DNA of 64,000 nucleotides. Origin: Ruegeria meonggei (GTDB lineage: Bacteria > Pseudomonadota > Alphaproteobacteria > Rhodobacterales > Rhodobacteraceae). The notes under the pieces were generated by a model. It did not search any database. It worked only from the letters and a program-made list of their open reading frames with translations, and was not told the origin of the DNA. How positions within the stretch are numbered: position 1 is the stretch's first letter; each line of letters begins with the position of its first letter. The stretch is from assembly GCF_900172215.1 (NCBI RefSeq), contig NZ_FWFP01000003.1:186001-250000 (forward strand), written 5' to 3'. Below, in pieces: positions 1 through 8,242 of this stretch. The translations under genes and the position numbers were made by a program.

Positions 1-109
1 ATTCGCCCCGACCTTCGATGAGATCCGCAAGCATGGGCAGCATCATGGTCGCCCCAAGAATGGCGACCAACAGGCCTATCACATATCCAACCGGGCGCAT
101 GTCCGTCAT
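1..109 (-). CDS. trkH: TrkH-type potassium uptake protein, N-terminus only (partial)
   Basis: The gene runs off the left edge. Read on the minus strand from the ATG at 107-109, the first 36 codons begin MTDMRPVGYVIGLLVA and continue as one hydrophobic helix. This is how roseobacter TrkH/KtrB-type potassium channel subunits begin, an inner-membrane protein that takes up K+ together with TrkA. A second ATG at 98-100 is possible. It lies 51 bp downstream of the Ala/Lys-rich gene on the same strand. The call rests on a short stretch and is an inference. Confidence 0.5.
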   Translation of the reverse strand, partial: MTDMRPVGYVIGLLVAILGATMMLPMLADLIEGRGE

Positions 110-160
110 GAGGCGCAGCGTTGGCGCGCCTGCACGACAGTGTCAAGCGGATGCCCGGTT

Positions 161-1066
161 TTACTTGTCCGTTTTGGCAACCGACGAAGGCATCGCAGGC
201 GGGTTCGACGGCGCGCGCGTGTTGCGCGCAGCTGCGGTGGGCTTGGCTGCCTGAGGTTCAGCGACTGCAACCTTTGCTGCAACGGGTTTTGCTGCCTCGG
301 CCTTGGCGGCTTCGGGTTTTGCGGCCTCAACCTTGGACGCCATGGGTTTCGCTGCAACTGCCTTGGGAGCTGTCGACTTAGCTGCCGCTGCTTTGGGTGT
401 GGCAGCTATAGGCGCTGTTGTTTTGGGCGCCTCAACTTTGGGTGCAACAGCTTTCACAGCTGCGGCTTTCGGCGCTGCGGGCTTGGCTGCAGCCTTTGGA
501 GCGACAGTTTTGGCGGCTGCCTTGGGCGCGGCCGGTTTGGCCGGAGCAGCAGCAGCGGGTTTGGCAACCGCTTTCGGTGCAGGTGTCGCGGCAACTGGCT
601 TTGCAGCGGCAGGTTTGGGCGCAGCAGCTGCAACAGATTTCGTCGCCGGAGCTTTTGAGGCCGGAGCGGTTTTGGCAATCGCAGCCTTAGCAACCGCGGG
701 CTTTTTTGCAGTCGCAGTGGGTGCGGTCTTGGCTTTTGCCGCCGGTTTCACAGCCGCAGGCTTGGATGATTCGATCTTAGCATCGACAGTTGCTTTTGCC
801 TGAACCGCCGGCGTTGCCTTGGCGGCTGGCTTTGGCTTGGCCTTGACTGCCGGCGCTACCGTCTTGGCCTGCGATTTGAATTCCGGTGCCTTGGCAACCG
901 GCGCGGGGATTTTGGATGACGCGTACAGGGCCTGCACCGGTAAAAAGGGCAGTTCCAACGCAGAGCATGTCAAAATCTGCATGATTTTCAGCTGGTTGCT
1001 GACCGCTTGTCCAGCCATACGAATTGCCGCTGCCTGAAACTCCAGCGGTTGGGTAATCGGGTTCAT
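161..1066 (-). CDS. Ala/Lys/Pro-rich phasin-like or histone H1-like protein
   Basis: 301 residues from the ATG at 1064-1066, which has a clear AGGAGA ribosome site 8 bases upstream; the open frame extends further 5' but without such a site. Residues 1-60 form a small amphipathic or hydrophobic part (FQAAAIRMAGQAVSNQLKIM) that could be a short phasin-like segment. The remaining 240 residues are almost only Ala, Lys, Pro, Val and Thr in repeats such as AAKPAAPKAAA, like the C-terminal tail of histone H1 or the Lys/Ala tails of granule-bound phasins. The tail should be disordered and strongly basic, suited to binding DNA or another polyanion. Which role applies cannot be told from sequence. Several long shadow frames exist here only because of the repetitive GC-rich composition. 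Confidence 0.6.
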   Translation of the reverse strand: MNPITQPLEFQAAAIRMAGQAVSNQLKIMQILTCSALELPFLPVQALYASSKIPAPVAKAPEFKSQAKTVAPAVKAKPKPAAKATPAVQAKATVDAKIESSKPAAVKPAAKAKTAPTATAKKPAVAKAAIAKTAPASKAPATKSVAAAAPKPAAAKPVAATPAPKAVAKPAAAAPAKPAAPKAAAKTVAPKAAAKPAAPKAAAVKAVAPKVEAPKTTAPIAATPKAAAAKSTAPKAVAAKPMASKVEAAKPEAAKAEAAKPVAAKVAVAEPQAAKPTAAARNTRAPSNPPAMPSSVAKTDK

Positions 1067-1343
1067 GAGTGTTTTCTCCTGTGAAAGCGATGCAACCTGC
1101 GAAAGAGTAAAGAACCCTGACCGCCCAGCATATTCGGACGGATTGCGTTGCCTTGCAGTCCAGGGCGTCGCACGTGTCGGCTTCCTTTTCAGAGTCACGT
1201 AGCCACCAGATACACGGCTACGACATAGGTGCATTCGATGCCACTATAGTGTGAATTGGATGCAGTCGCAGCAAAAAATGCTGCATTGCGGCAATTACCC
1301 GCCGTCAGAAGTGTTTTTATGCTTACTTAAAGCCCCGTCCGGG

Positions 1344-2447
1344 TCACCCTACATGGAACAGCGTTGTAAACAGACGCGGGTCCAAACTGGCGGAAACAAA
1401 GGTTGGGCCCTTGGTCAAAACCGAAACGGCATCATGGCTGTGCAGGCTTTCCTGATGGCTGGCTACCACACGGAAATCGCCGACATGGTGATCGGCCAAC
1501 AGTTCGGCACAGAACAGGCGGGCTGCATCTTCGACAAAGATCGGGTTTGCTGCGTTGAGCTCAGCAAAGGCCTGCTCATCCTCGCGTTTGACCATAACTT
1601 GCGTTTCAGTCGGAACTGCCCGGCGACACAGGCCAATCAAATCCTCGAACCAAAGGCAATCCGCATCACAATCGACAACCACCGAAATCCGCGCGACCGA
1701 ACGCTGCGAATGCGGCGTCGCCAATTGCCCACGTGTTGCACGGGCATGTTCGCTAAGCTCCAGAGAGCATGGGCAGGTCGATGAGTAGACATAGTCGAGA
1801 TGCATGATTTTCTGGCGCACGCCATTCTGTTCAACCAGTTCCAACGCGATGTCGTAATACTGGTACCCTTCCAGCCCGGACCGCAGGCTTTTCACCCGGT
1901 CGGGATAGGAAAACCGCATCTGAATGCGTGCGTCAAAACTGTCCAGGTCGGACATGTAGTCGTCCAGCGCGGCCTCCATAACCTCAAAGCTGAACGTCCG
2001 CTCGGCATGCTTGTAGAACGAACGCATGATCCGGGACATGTTGATGCCCTTCTTTTCAGCCTCTAGGCTGACCGTGCCGGTGATCGACGTTTCCAATGTC
2101 AGGTCTTCGTCGTCTTTACGATGAAAGCGGATCGGCAGGCGAAAATTCGAAATGCCCACGTGCTGGATCTGCTGCTTTGCTCCGCGGATCAGGCTGGATG
2201 GCCCGTTCTGAAGATCGGGCAGCGAGGCGCGGTAGGCCTCGTTAACCGTGAACCCTTCGGGGTACTCACGAGAAAATGCTGGGTAATTTGTTGAGGCCAA
2301 CCCTGGCACCAGACGTGCGATTGCCGGGTCGAGTTGGCTGATCTCGGCCTCGGTTGCGGTTTCGGCCCATTTCCGCAGGGTCTTCAGCGCGGCTGCGGCT
2401 TCATCATGGTCAGGTGCGTCATCAATGTCACGGGGTTGCACGTTCAT
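1344..2447 (-). CDS. folE2: GTP cyclohydrolase FolE2 (type IB)
   Basis: 367 residues. It converts GTP to 7,8-dihydroneopterin triphosphate, the first step of folate (and queuosine) synthesis, in the cytoplasm. Family signatures visible: ISNFRLPI near residue 99, the metal/catalytic cysteine in YSSTCPCSLE (Cys225) and TPHSQRS near 245. Type IB enzymes can use metals other than zinc and are often induced in zinc shortage; no Zur-like palindrome was recognised upstream. The start is the ATG at 2445-2447. The gene follows metZ on the same strand after a 170-bp gap. Confidence 0.93.
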   Translation of the reverse strand: MNVQPRDIDDAPDHDEAAAALKTLRKWAETATEAEISQLDPAIARLVPGLASTNYPAFSREYPEGFTVNEAYRASLPDLQNGPSSLIRGAKQQIQHVGISNFRLPIRFHRKDDEDLTLETSITGTVSLEAEKKGINMSRIMRSFYKHAERTFSFEVMEAALDDYMSDLDSFDARIQMRFSYPDRVKSLRSGLEGYQYYDIALELVEQNGVRQKIMHLDYVYSSTCPCSLELSEHARATRGQLATPHSQRSVARISVVVDCDADCLWFEDLIGLCRRAVPTETQVMVKREDEQAFAELNAANPIFVEDAARLFCAELLADHHVGDFRVVASHQESLHSHDAVSVLTKGPTFVSASLDPRLFTTLFHVG

Positions 2448-2552
2448 CGATCAGGGTTCCTTGGGTTGGTCGCCGGAATATAAACCGGTTCAGCGCGTTT
2501 TCCAGTGTAACCAAATACGTGCCAAATCACAGCCCGGATCGGATTTCCGTGA

Positions 2553-2574
2553 AGGGCGCGCTGTTTGCGCCCCT
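2553..2574 (-). terminator. GC hairpin downstream of metZ (weak terminator candidate)
   Basis: Inverted repeat GGGCGC-N8-GCGCCC in the metZ-folE2 gap. No T-run follows on the minus strand, so termination is only possible, and read-through into folE2 is equally plausible. Confidence 0.3.
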
Positions 2575-2617
2575 CAACTTCGGTTTCGATCCGGCTGTAT
2601 CAGGCGGATTAAGCGTC

Positions 2618-3808
2618 TTATCGCTGAGAAACGTCCAATGCCTTCCTGATATCGGCAAGCAGGTCGCCTGCATCCTCAAGCCCAACCGAAAACCGGATTA
2701 GGCCAGGCGCGATCCCCAACTCGTCTTTCTGCGCATCGCTCAGACGTTGATGGGTCGTTGTCGCGGGGTGCGTTGCGATCGACTTGGCATCACCAAGATT
2801 GTTTGAGATCACCGGTATCGTCAGTGCATTCAGGAACGCAAACGCGGCGTCCTTGCCACCCTTGATATCCAGCGACAAAACAGTGCCACCCTTGCCGCCC
2901 AACTGAGATTGCACCAGCACGTTCTGCGCATGGGTTTTCAGCCCCGGATACAACGTTCGCTCCAGCGCAGCGTGACCTTCCAGCGCTTCAGCGATGATCA
3001 GCGCCGTGTCCGCCTGAGCGTTGACCCGCAAGGCCATCGTTTCCAGACCCTTCAGCATGACCCACGCATTGAACGGGCTAAGAGCGCCGCCAGTATGCTT
3101 GAGATAGGGCTCAACTGTGCCGCGGATGAACTCTTTGGTGCCTATGATGACACCGCCCAATGCGCGCCCCTGCCCGTCGATGTGCTTGGTCGCAGAGTAA
3201 ACGACCACATCGGCTCCCTGCTCAATTGCGCGCGAGAACACCGGCGTTGAAAAGACGTTATCCACAATTACCACCGCCCCAACCGTGTGGGCCAGATCAG
3301 CAACGGCGGCAATGTCGATCACCTCAAGCGTCGGGTTCGACATGGATTCGAAAAACACCGCCTTGGTGTCAGATCGGATCGCCGTTTTCCAAGCCTCAAG
3401 ATCGGTGCCGTCGACAAAAGTGACCTCAACCCCATAACGGGTGAGAATGTTTTCCAGAATGTACAGGCACGACCCAAAAAGCGCCTTGGCCGAGACGACA
3501 TGATCCCCCGCCTTCAGCATGGAGGTCAGCGCCGCGTTCACCGCCGCCATGCCCGAGGCAGTGGCAAAGGCGTCCTCGCCCCCTTCCAGCGCCGCAATGC
3601 GCTGTTCGAACATCGACACGGTCGGGTTGCCGTAACGGGCATAGATAAACTCGTCCGGACCGCTTTCGATAAAGCGCGCCTCGGCCTGTTCAGCGGTATC
3701 ATAGACAAAACCCTGGGTCAGAAAGATCGCCTCGCTGACCTCATTGTATTGGCTGCGACGGATGCCGCCATGGACGGCTTGGGTGCGTTTGTTCCAGCTC
3801 TCACTCAT
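2618..3808 (-). CDS. metZ: O-succinylhomoserine sulfhydrylase MetZ
   Basis: 396 residues of the Cys/Met-metabolism PLP enzyme family (fold type I). MetZ joins O-succinylhomoserine and sulfide to give homocysteine for methionine. The PLP lysine is Lys208 in SATKHIDGQ; the substrate-binding YARYGNPT lies at 56-63 and the SGMAAVNAA segment at 85-93. The length is normal. GAGAGGAATGAC before the ATG supplies the ribosome site. The 5' leader carries a SAM-II riboswitch (3889-3943) and a terminator-like hairpin, so the gene should be shut off when S-adenosylmethionine is abundant. O-acetylhomoserine specificity cannot be excluded from sequence. Confidence 0.92.
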   Translation of the reverse strand: MSESWNKRTQAVHGGIRRSQYNEVSEAIFLTQGFVYDTAEQAEARFIESGPDEFIYARYGNPTVSMFEQRIAALEGGEDAFATASGMAAVNAALTSMLKAGDHVVSAKALFGSCLYILENILTRYGVEVTFVDGTDLEAWKTAIRSDTKAVFFESMSNPTLEVIDIAAVADLAHTVGAVVIVDNVFSTPVFSRAIEQGADVVVYSATKHIDGQGRALGGVIIGTKEFIRGTVEPYLKHTGGALSPFNAWVMLKGLETMALRVNAQADTALIIAEALEGHAALERTLYPGLKTHAQNVLVQSQLGGKGGTVLSLDIKGGKDAAFAFLNALTIPVISNNLGDAKSIATHPATTTHQRLSDAQKDELGIAPGLIRFSVGLEDAGDLLADIRKALDVSQR

Positions 3809-3843
3809 GTCATTCCTCTCGGCCTTTGTCTGGCAAAGGCATC

Positions 3844-3876
3844 AAAAAAACCCCAGACGCGGTCAAGCGAAAGGGG
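3844..3876 (-). terminator. Terminator-like hairpin in the metZ leader
   Basis: On the minus strand CCCC-TTT-CGC-TTGACC-GCG-TCT-GGGG is followed directly by seven T residues. It sits 12 bases after the SAM-II aptamer and 35 bases before the metZ ATG, the position expected for an expression platform working by attenuation. SAM-II switches are usually thought to act on translation, so this is worth testing. Confidence 0.55.
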
Positions 3877-3888
3877 CCTTTCATCCTG

Positions 3889-3943
3889 ACCTTTTAGCGG
3901 TGTTGTTTAGCGTGGCCCGCAATCCGGTAACAAATCGCCACGT
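3889..3943 (-). promoter_or_regulatory. SAM-II riboswitch upstream of metZ
   Basis: Minus-strand order: P1 CGTGGC (3937-3942), then GATTTG, then ACCGGATTGC, then P1' GCCACG, an A-rich loop, and finally GCTAAAAGG (3890-3898). This matches the SAM-II pseudoknot layout: P1 pair, conserved GAUUU and A-rich loops, and the 3' GCUAAAA strand. The element binds S-adenosylmethionine and lies in the leader of a methionine gene, its classical alphaproteobacterial position. Confidence 0.88.
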
Positions 3944-3953
3944 AGCACCGTTG

Positions 3954-3982
3954 CCATTACGCCGCACATGCAAACGCGTCAA
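3954..3982 (-). promoter_or_regulatory. Putative metZ promoter
   Basis: TTGACG (-35, 3977-3982) and a weak TAATGG (-10, 3954-3959) are separated by 17 bases. Transcription would start near 3947, a few bases before the riboswitch P1 stem. The -10 match is poor, so the support is mainly positional. Confidence 0.4.
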
Positions 3983-4083
3983 CCCCGACACGTGCAACGT
4001 CACGCATCTGTAACCTTCCTTTCATCGAAGCGTCATAGCGTTTTGCGAAAGCAGCACCACAACATCTTGTGTGAGGCAAAGCT

Positions 4084-5019
4084 ATGCCAATGATCAGGAT
4101 AAATGCCGTTGGCGATACATTCGCCTTGCACCGCAGCCCCCGGCCCCCGCGCAGCGTTTTACGTCAGACCCGGAGCTCACCCGGCCCCGTCATCATCATG
4201 ACGCATGGCTACAAATACCGCCCCGATTGCTCAAAATCCTGCCCGCATCAAAGCATCCTGGCTTTACAGCCATCGCCCTTGCGCGGGCATTGCCCCAGTT
4301 GGCCGCAGCATCTGGGTTTTGGATCCGGGTTCGAAGATGAGGGGCTGGGCATCGCCTTTGGTTGGAATGCGCAAGGACCGGTGTGGGAGGCCCGAAAGCG
4401 CGCAATCGAAGCCGGGCACGCGCTTGCCGATCTGATCGGCAGCCTACGGCAGATGAATCCGGATCGCCCGATCCATTTCATAGGCGATTCGATGGGCGCG
4501 GAACTTGCGCTTGAGGCCCTGCATCATATTCAGCCCGGCGCGCTAAACCGCGTTATCTCAATGACGGGTGCCGCGTATCACAGCCGCGCTCGTATGGCGC
4601 TGGACACGCCTGCTGGCCGTCGGGCCGAGTTCATCAACGTGATCAGCCGCGAAAACGACCTGTTTGATTGTTTGTACGAGTTGCTGATTCAGCCGCCGAA
4701 ACGAGGAGACCGATGCATTGGTACAGGGCTCAACGCGCCAAATGCGGTGACCCTGCAAATCGACTGCCTTCAGACGCTGGATCATTTGTCACGGGCGAAC
4801 TTTCCGGTTGGCGGCCCACAGCGCCGCATCTGCCACTGGTCCAGCTATACCCGCCCGGGCATGCTGCGAATCTACAATGCATTACTGCGCGATCAGAACC
4901 GGCTGATCCTGCCCGCCCTGCAACGCGGCATTCCCGATCAACCAACACGCCGCTGGTCACGGCTTTTTGCCCTGCCCCGTCTGCGACAACTCTTGCCGTT
5001 TGTTCAGAAAGCCTCATGA
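4084..5019 (+). CDS. Predicted alpha/beta hydrolase of unknown substrate
   Basis: 311 residues. A nucleophile elbow GDSMG (134-138, Ser136) follows a beta strand, and an IIMTHGY segment (37-43) fits the oxyanion region of the alpha/beta-hydrolase fold. No signal peptide was seen, so it is probably cytoplasmic. The substrate cannot be inferred. It is divergent from metZ and 23 bp upstream of a GST gene on the same strand, so the two may be co-transcribed. GAGGCAAAGCT precedes the ATG. Confidence 0.65.
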   Translation: MPMIRINAVGDTFALHRSPRPPRSVLRQTRSSPGPVIIMTHGYKYRPDCSKSCPHQSILALQPSPLRGHCPSWPQHLGFGSGFEDEGLGIAFGWNAQGPVWEARKRAIEAGHALADLIGSLRQMNPDRPIHFIGDSMGAELALEALHHIQPGALNRVISMTGAAYHSRARMALDTPAGRRAEFINVISRENDLFDCLYELLIQPPKRGDRCIGTGLNAPNAVTLQIDCLQTLDHLSRANFPVGGPQRRICHWSSYTRPGMLRIYNALLRDQNRLILPALQRGIPDQPTRRWSRLFALPRLRQLLPFVQKAS

Positions 5020-5042
5020 TCTTCTCAACCTGAGGAGATGCC

Positions 5043-5732
5043 ATGATCGATCTGTATTTCTGGCCCACGCCAAACGGCTGGAAGGCCTCTATCGCGCTAG
5101 AAGAAATGAGGCTACCCTACACGACCCATCTGATCAATATCGGAAAGGGCGATCAGTTTGATCCTGAATTCCTGAAAGTCTCTCCAAACAACCGCATGCC
5201 TGCCATCATTGACCCGGACGGCCCGGACGGCGCGCCGATCTCGGTCTTTGAAAGCGGCGCGATCCTGATGTATCTGGGCCGTAAGACGGGTCGCTTTTAT
5301 GGCGATACGGAACGCGACCGCATATCGGTCGAGGAGTGGCTGATGTGGCAGATGGGCGGTGTTGGCCCAATGGCCGGACAGGCGCATCATTTCCTGAAAT
5401 ACGCCCCACAGCTCGATCCGCCCCAGGACCTGCCCTACGCCAAAGACCGCTATCGCGCCGAGGTCGGTCGGCTATACGGCGTGCTCGACCGGCGCTTGGC
5501 CGAGAATGAATATGTTGCGGGGGATTTCTACTCTATCGCGGACATGTCCATCTGGGGTTGGGCCAGCCTGTGGGAAGGCCAGCAACAGGTATTGGAGGAT
5601 AAGCCGCACTTTACCCGGTGGCTGGAAACAGTCGGTGCCCGCACGGGGGTACAGGCCGGCCGTGCGCTGCATGCGGAATTGCGTGGTGATCACAGCGACA
5701 AGAAATCGCAAAACGTTCTGTTCAAGCGCTAG
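5043..5732 (+). CDS. Glutathione S-transferase family protein
   Basis: 229 residues. A thioredoxin-like N-terminal domain (about 1-85, with FWPTPNGWKASIALEE, NRMPAI and FESGAILMYL) is followed by an all-helical C-terminal domain. The pattern resembles bacterial Nu/YfcG-type GSTs with GSH-dependent reductase or transferase activity in the cytosol. GAGGAGATGCC precedes the ATG at 5043. A decayed copy of its 3' end lies 1.1 kb downstream (about 6760-6990). The substrate is not predictable. Confidence 0.88.
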   Translation: MIDLYFWPTPNGWKASIALEEMRLPYTTHLINIGKGDQFDPEFLKVSPNNRMPAIIDPDGPDGAPISVFESGAILMYLGRKTGRFYGDTERDRISVEEWLMWQMGGVGPMAGQAHHFLKYAPQLDPPQDLPYAKDRYRAEVGRLYGVLDRRLAENEYVAGDFYSIADMSIWGWASLWEGQQQVLEDKPHFTRWLETVGARTGVQAGRALHAELRGDHSDKKSQNVLFKR

Positions 5733-5934
5733 GACACGCTCCTACTGGGTTTGCTGTCCCGTTAAGGCGCGCTGCAAGAATGACTGTAGGGACAGGGCAA
5801 AGCTGAGGGTGGTGTAGACATACAGGACAGCGCCGGACGCATCGTTTTTAACCGCAATCCATGCCCGCCTTGTGATAACGTCGTAGTCAGTCGGTAACCA
5901 GTTGCGCCAGGCTTGGGATGGAGCAAGTCAAACT

Positions 5935-6711
5935 ATGCGAGTTTTAGTCACTGTATTTGTTTTGTGCGCGGGCATGGCGAGTGCGGCACCGGATTGCGCC
6001 GAAAGCCTGCAAACCCCACGATCTGATCTCGTGGCCTTTGACCCGTCTGTTCCCCTCACCTTGCCTGATGTCGAAGGGGTTGCCGGGCCTGTAAAACCCA
6101 ACCCAGAGGTGGTGAGTTCACCAAGACCACAGCTGCGACCGTGCAGGTTTCGCAAACTCGAACTCGGACGCGAGCTCATGCGCAAGCGTGGGGCGGTGTG
6201 TGGTGACTGGACAATAATAGGCGACACCCGCAAGCCTTTTTCAGGAAAGCTCAGAGGGTGTGGAATTGCAGCCCCGGTACGCATCCGCGTGGTGTCCGAC
6301 GTTTTTCTAAGCCAACTGGCACTGATGGATTGCCAGACTGCGATTACCTTCAAAACATGGATCGAAAACACGGCCAAACCTGCGTTTGCGGATCGCGGTG
6401 GTGGTCTAAAAGGCATACGCCTTGTCGGCCACTATGCCTGTCGCACACAGAACAACCAGCCCCGCGCCCGCCTTTCCGAGCATGCACGCGGGCGCGCAAT
6501 TGATATCTCTTCTTTCATACTGATGGATGGCACCGTGATTACGGTGGGCAACGGATGGAAAGCGGACGACACGAGTGACGTTATGCGTGATCTGCATACT
6601 GGGGCCTGTGGCCTGTTCGGTACCGTGCTTGGCCCCAATTCTGACCGGTTCCATCAAGGGCATTTCCATTTCGATACAGCCCGTCGTCGCAGCGGAACAA
6701 TCTGCCGCTAA
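5935..6711 (+). CDS. Secreted extensin-like family protein (LAS-type metallopeptidase motifs)
   Basis: 258 residues from the ATG at 5935; a TTG 33 bases upstream extends the frame but would disrupt the signal peptide. Residues 1-17 (MRVLVTVFVLCAGMASA) are a signal peptide, so the product is exported. The C-terminal 170 residues match the extensin-like domain, with SEHARGRAIDIS and DRFHQGHFHFD. The His-x6-Asp and His-x-His arrangement resembles LAS metallopeptidases such as MepA, which suggests peptidoglycan or another envelope substrate. Six or more cysteines imply disulfides. The last 80 bp are duplicated at about 8250-8330. Confidence 0.82.
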   Translation: MRVLVTVFVLCAGMASAAPDCAESLQTPRSDLVAFDPSVPLTLPDVEGVAGPVKPNPEVVSSPRPQLRPCRFRKLELGRELMRKRGAVCGDWTIIGDTRKPFSGKLRGCGIAAPVRIRVVSDVFLSQLALMDCQTAITFKTWIENTAKPAFADRGGGLKGIRLVGHYACRTQNNQPRARLSEHARGRAIDISSFILMDGTVITVGNGWKADDTSDVMRDLHTGACGLFGTVLGPNSDRFHQGHFHFDTARRRSGTICR

Positions 6712-6807
6712 CAATTTCATCAAATGCGCCAGCGTAAGGTTAGGTTAAAACCTGTTTACGTTACTGTTGCGGACCTTAGATCAAGCCGCCGCTTGCATCT
6801 GGGGGTG
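6631..6807 (+). repeat. Direct repeat copy A (extensin 3' end plus start of GST remnant)
   Basis: About 170 bp that recur in the same orientation at 8243-8418, at a constant offset of about 1611-1612 bases. Best conserved are the extensin end around 6641-6700 and the GCTTGCATCTGGGGG segment (6791-6805). The copies are diverged, not identical. Together they bracket the Hint-domain gene. Confidence 0.75.
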
Positions 6808-6990
6808 AGCAGCCTGTGGGAAGGCCAGCAACAGTTGTTAGAGGTCAAGCCGCATTTCACACGCTGTTCGAGGCCGCAGGTGCCCGCCCAGGGATGCGGG
6901 CCAGCCCGGCGCTTCTTGCAGAGCTGCACAGTGATCACTGGGACAGGAAATCACAAAACGCCCTATTCAAGCGAAAAGCAAACCAGAGGC
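6760..6990 (+). pseudogene. Decayed 3' fragment of a glutathione S-transferase gene
   Basis: The DNA parallels 5515-5732 of the intact GST. One frame reads SSLWEGQQQLLEVKPHFTR (the intact gene has ASLWEGQQQVLEDKPHFTR). After a frameshift near 6865 a second frame continues ARPGMRASPALLAELHSDH and RKSQNALFKR (intact copy: ARTGVQAGRALHAELRGDH and KKSQNVLFKR). The N-terminal domain is missing and no start codon fits. It is a relic of a tandem duplication and should not make a functional protein. Confidence 0.85.
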
Positions 6991-7006
6991 GCATAAAGCT
7001 ATGTTT

Positions 7007-8113
7007 CTACGCCTGAATCCTCACAGGTCTCTTTGTTCGGTTGTTGGCGACCAAAACCGAAACCTCGTGCTTTTTCAGCACTGCGGCTGCGGTTGGGCCG
7101 TAGTCGGTCAATCGACCATCAAAAACACCAGGAAAAATCTCAAAGAGTTCGTCCTGCGTCGCTTTGGTTACGCCACGCAGGGCCATGTCCCCCGGATACA
7201 AGCTTTCGGTCTTTGCCCCGTTAGAGAATACGATCTCATGCTGATCGAATATGAAATGGTAGTAGGTTACCTGGCTGGCATCATTCACCACCTCAACGCC
7301 AGGCAATTCCAACAGGAATTTTGCAGGAATCAGGACTTCGGGTTCGTCAAAAAGTACTTCCAACTCCGCCTCGGAAATCAGCACTTTGTGATTGGGTGAA
7401 ACCAAAAGATCAGCTGTCGGAGAGCCCAAGCCCAATGCGTCTTTTGAAATTCTGATCGGCTTTAAATGGCTTTGGCCTGATTGAGATACGTCGATAGTTC
7501 GAGATCCGATCCACCGTATCTTTTTTGCGTTTCCTTCGGCAGTTGTTACCAGATCACCGCATTTCAGGTTTTCGACAGTGACGTCACCGTCAGGTGTTTG
7601 GATCATTGTTCCCAACACGAAACACGGTACGTCAACGATGGCATCCGGATCCGTCGTGTCCGGAGCATTGTCAGGGGTGACATTTGAAACAGTAAATGCA
7701 TAAGCCACACCAGGATCCAATGGTTCCGATGTAATGTAGCCTGCAAGCGTCCCGTTCACCTCAACCCGGTATACGTCGATTGTTCCGCCATTTGGGTTTG
7801 TAAGAGTGTAGGACTCTTCCAAATAGATGTCCCCATTTGCGGTCAATCCCCCGATTGGAGTTCCGTCAAGGTCTGTTACAAGTCCCTGCTGTGTAAGGTC
7901 ATCGCCATTCTCGTTGTTAAACCGGTCACCGTTGAAATCAGTACCATTGTCCGGATCGCCATTGACCAGATTTGGTGGCCCAGGGTCGTCCTGGACGTTG
8001 AATACACGCCTGTCGGTGTTTGGGTCGTAGGTTGTGGCAAGTGTGACGGTGCCGTTAAAGAAAGATACCGATATAACATTAGGGGCGTACCCGATGTATG
8101 AGTAAGCGGCCAT
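7007..8113 (-). CDS. Hint (Hedgehog/intein) domain protein
   Basis: 368 residues from the ATG at 8111-8113; a TTG four codons upstream also opens the frame. The N-terminal 160 residues are rich in Asp, Asn, Gly and Thr, lack a Sec signal peptide and resemble secreted adhesin-type segments. The Hint_2-type domain begins at the likely nucleophile Cys164 (DVPCFVLGTMI) and includes ENLKCGDLV and SPNHKVLI. Hint domains can cleave the peptide bond before the cysteine. Roseobacters carry many Hint_2 proteins, often thought to be exported by type I systems; no exporter is adjacent. The gene sits between two direct repeats and is antisense to its neighbours, suggesting insertion or local rearrangement. 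Confidence 0.85.
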   Translation of the reverse strand: MAAYSYIGYAPNVISVSFFNGTVTLATTYDPNTDRRVFNVQDDPGPPNLVNGDPDNGTDFNGDRFNNENGDDLTQQGLVTDLDGTPIGGLTANGDIYLEESYTLTNPNGGTIDVYRVEVNGTLAGYITSEPLDPGVAYAFTVSNVTPDNAPDTTDPDAIVDVPCFVLGTMIQTPDGDVTVENLKCGDLVTTAEGNAKKIRWIGSRTIDVSQSGQSHLKPIRISKDALGLGSPTADLLVSPNHKVLISEAELEVLFDEPEVLIPAKFLLELPGVEVVNDASQVTYYHFIFDQHEIVFSNGAKTESLYPGDMALRGVTKATQDELFEIFPGVFDGRLTDYGPTAAAVLKKHEVSVLVANNRTKRPVRIQA

Positions 8114-8242
8114 ATCTACCCCCAATTCCTATTTTCTCGCGGGATAATTCATTAGCATGAATGTGGCTTTTATATGCCATTTTTCTTTTAACCGTAAGAC
8201 CTTATGCTGTTTTTCATCACTCTGCGCTTCTTCCTTGCGCTT

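Noticed and set aside
303-803. Long plus-strand reading frames of Ala, Gly, Phe and Cys repeats opposite the Ala/Lys-rich gene
   Set aside because: They are low-complexity reflections of the repetitive GC-rich codons on the minus strand, with no ribosome site or recognisable domain.
2448-2617. Zur-binding site or preQ1/THF-type riboswitch before folE2
   Set aside because: No AT-rich palindrome or conserved riboswitch core could be recognised in the gap.
7001-7399. Open frame on the plus strand opposite the Hint gene
   Set aside because: Shadow of the Hint coding frame; no ribosome site and no protein-like pattern.
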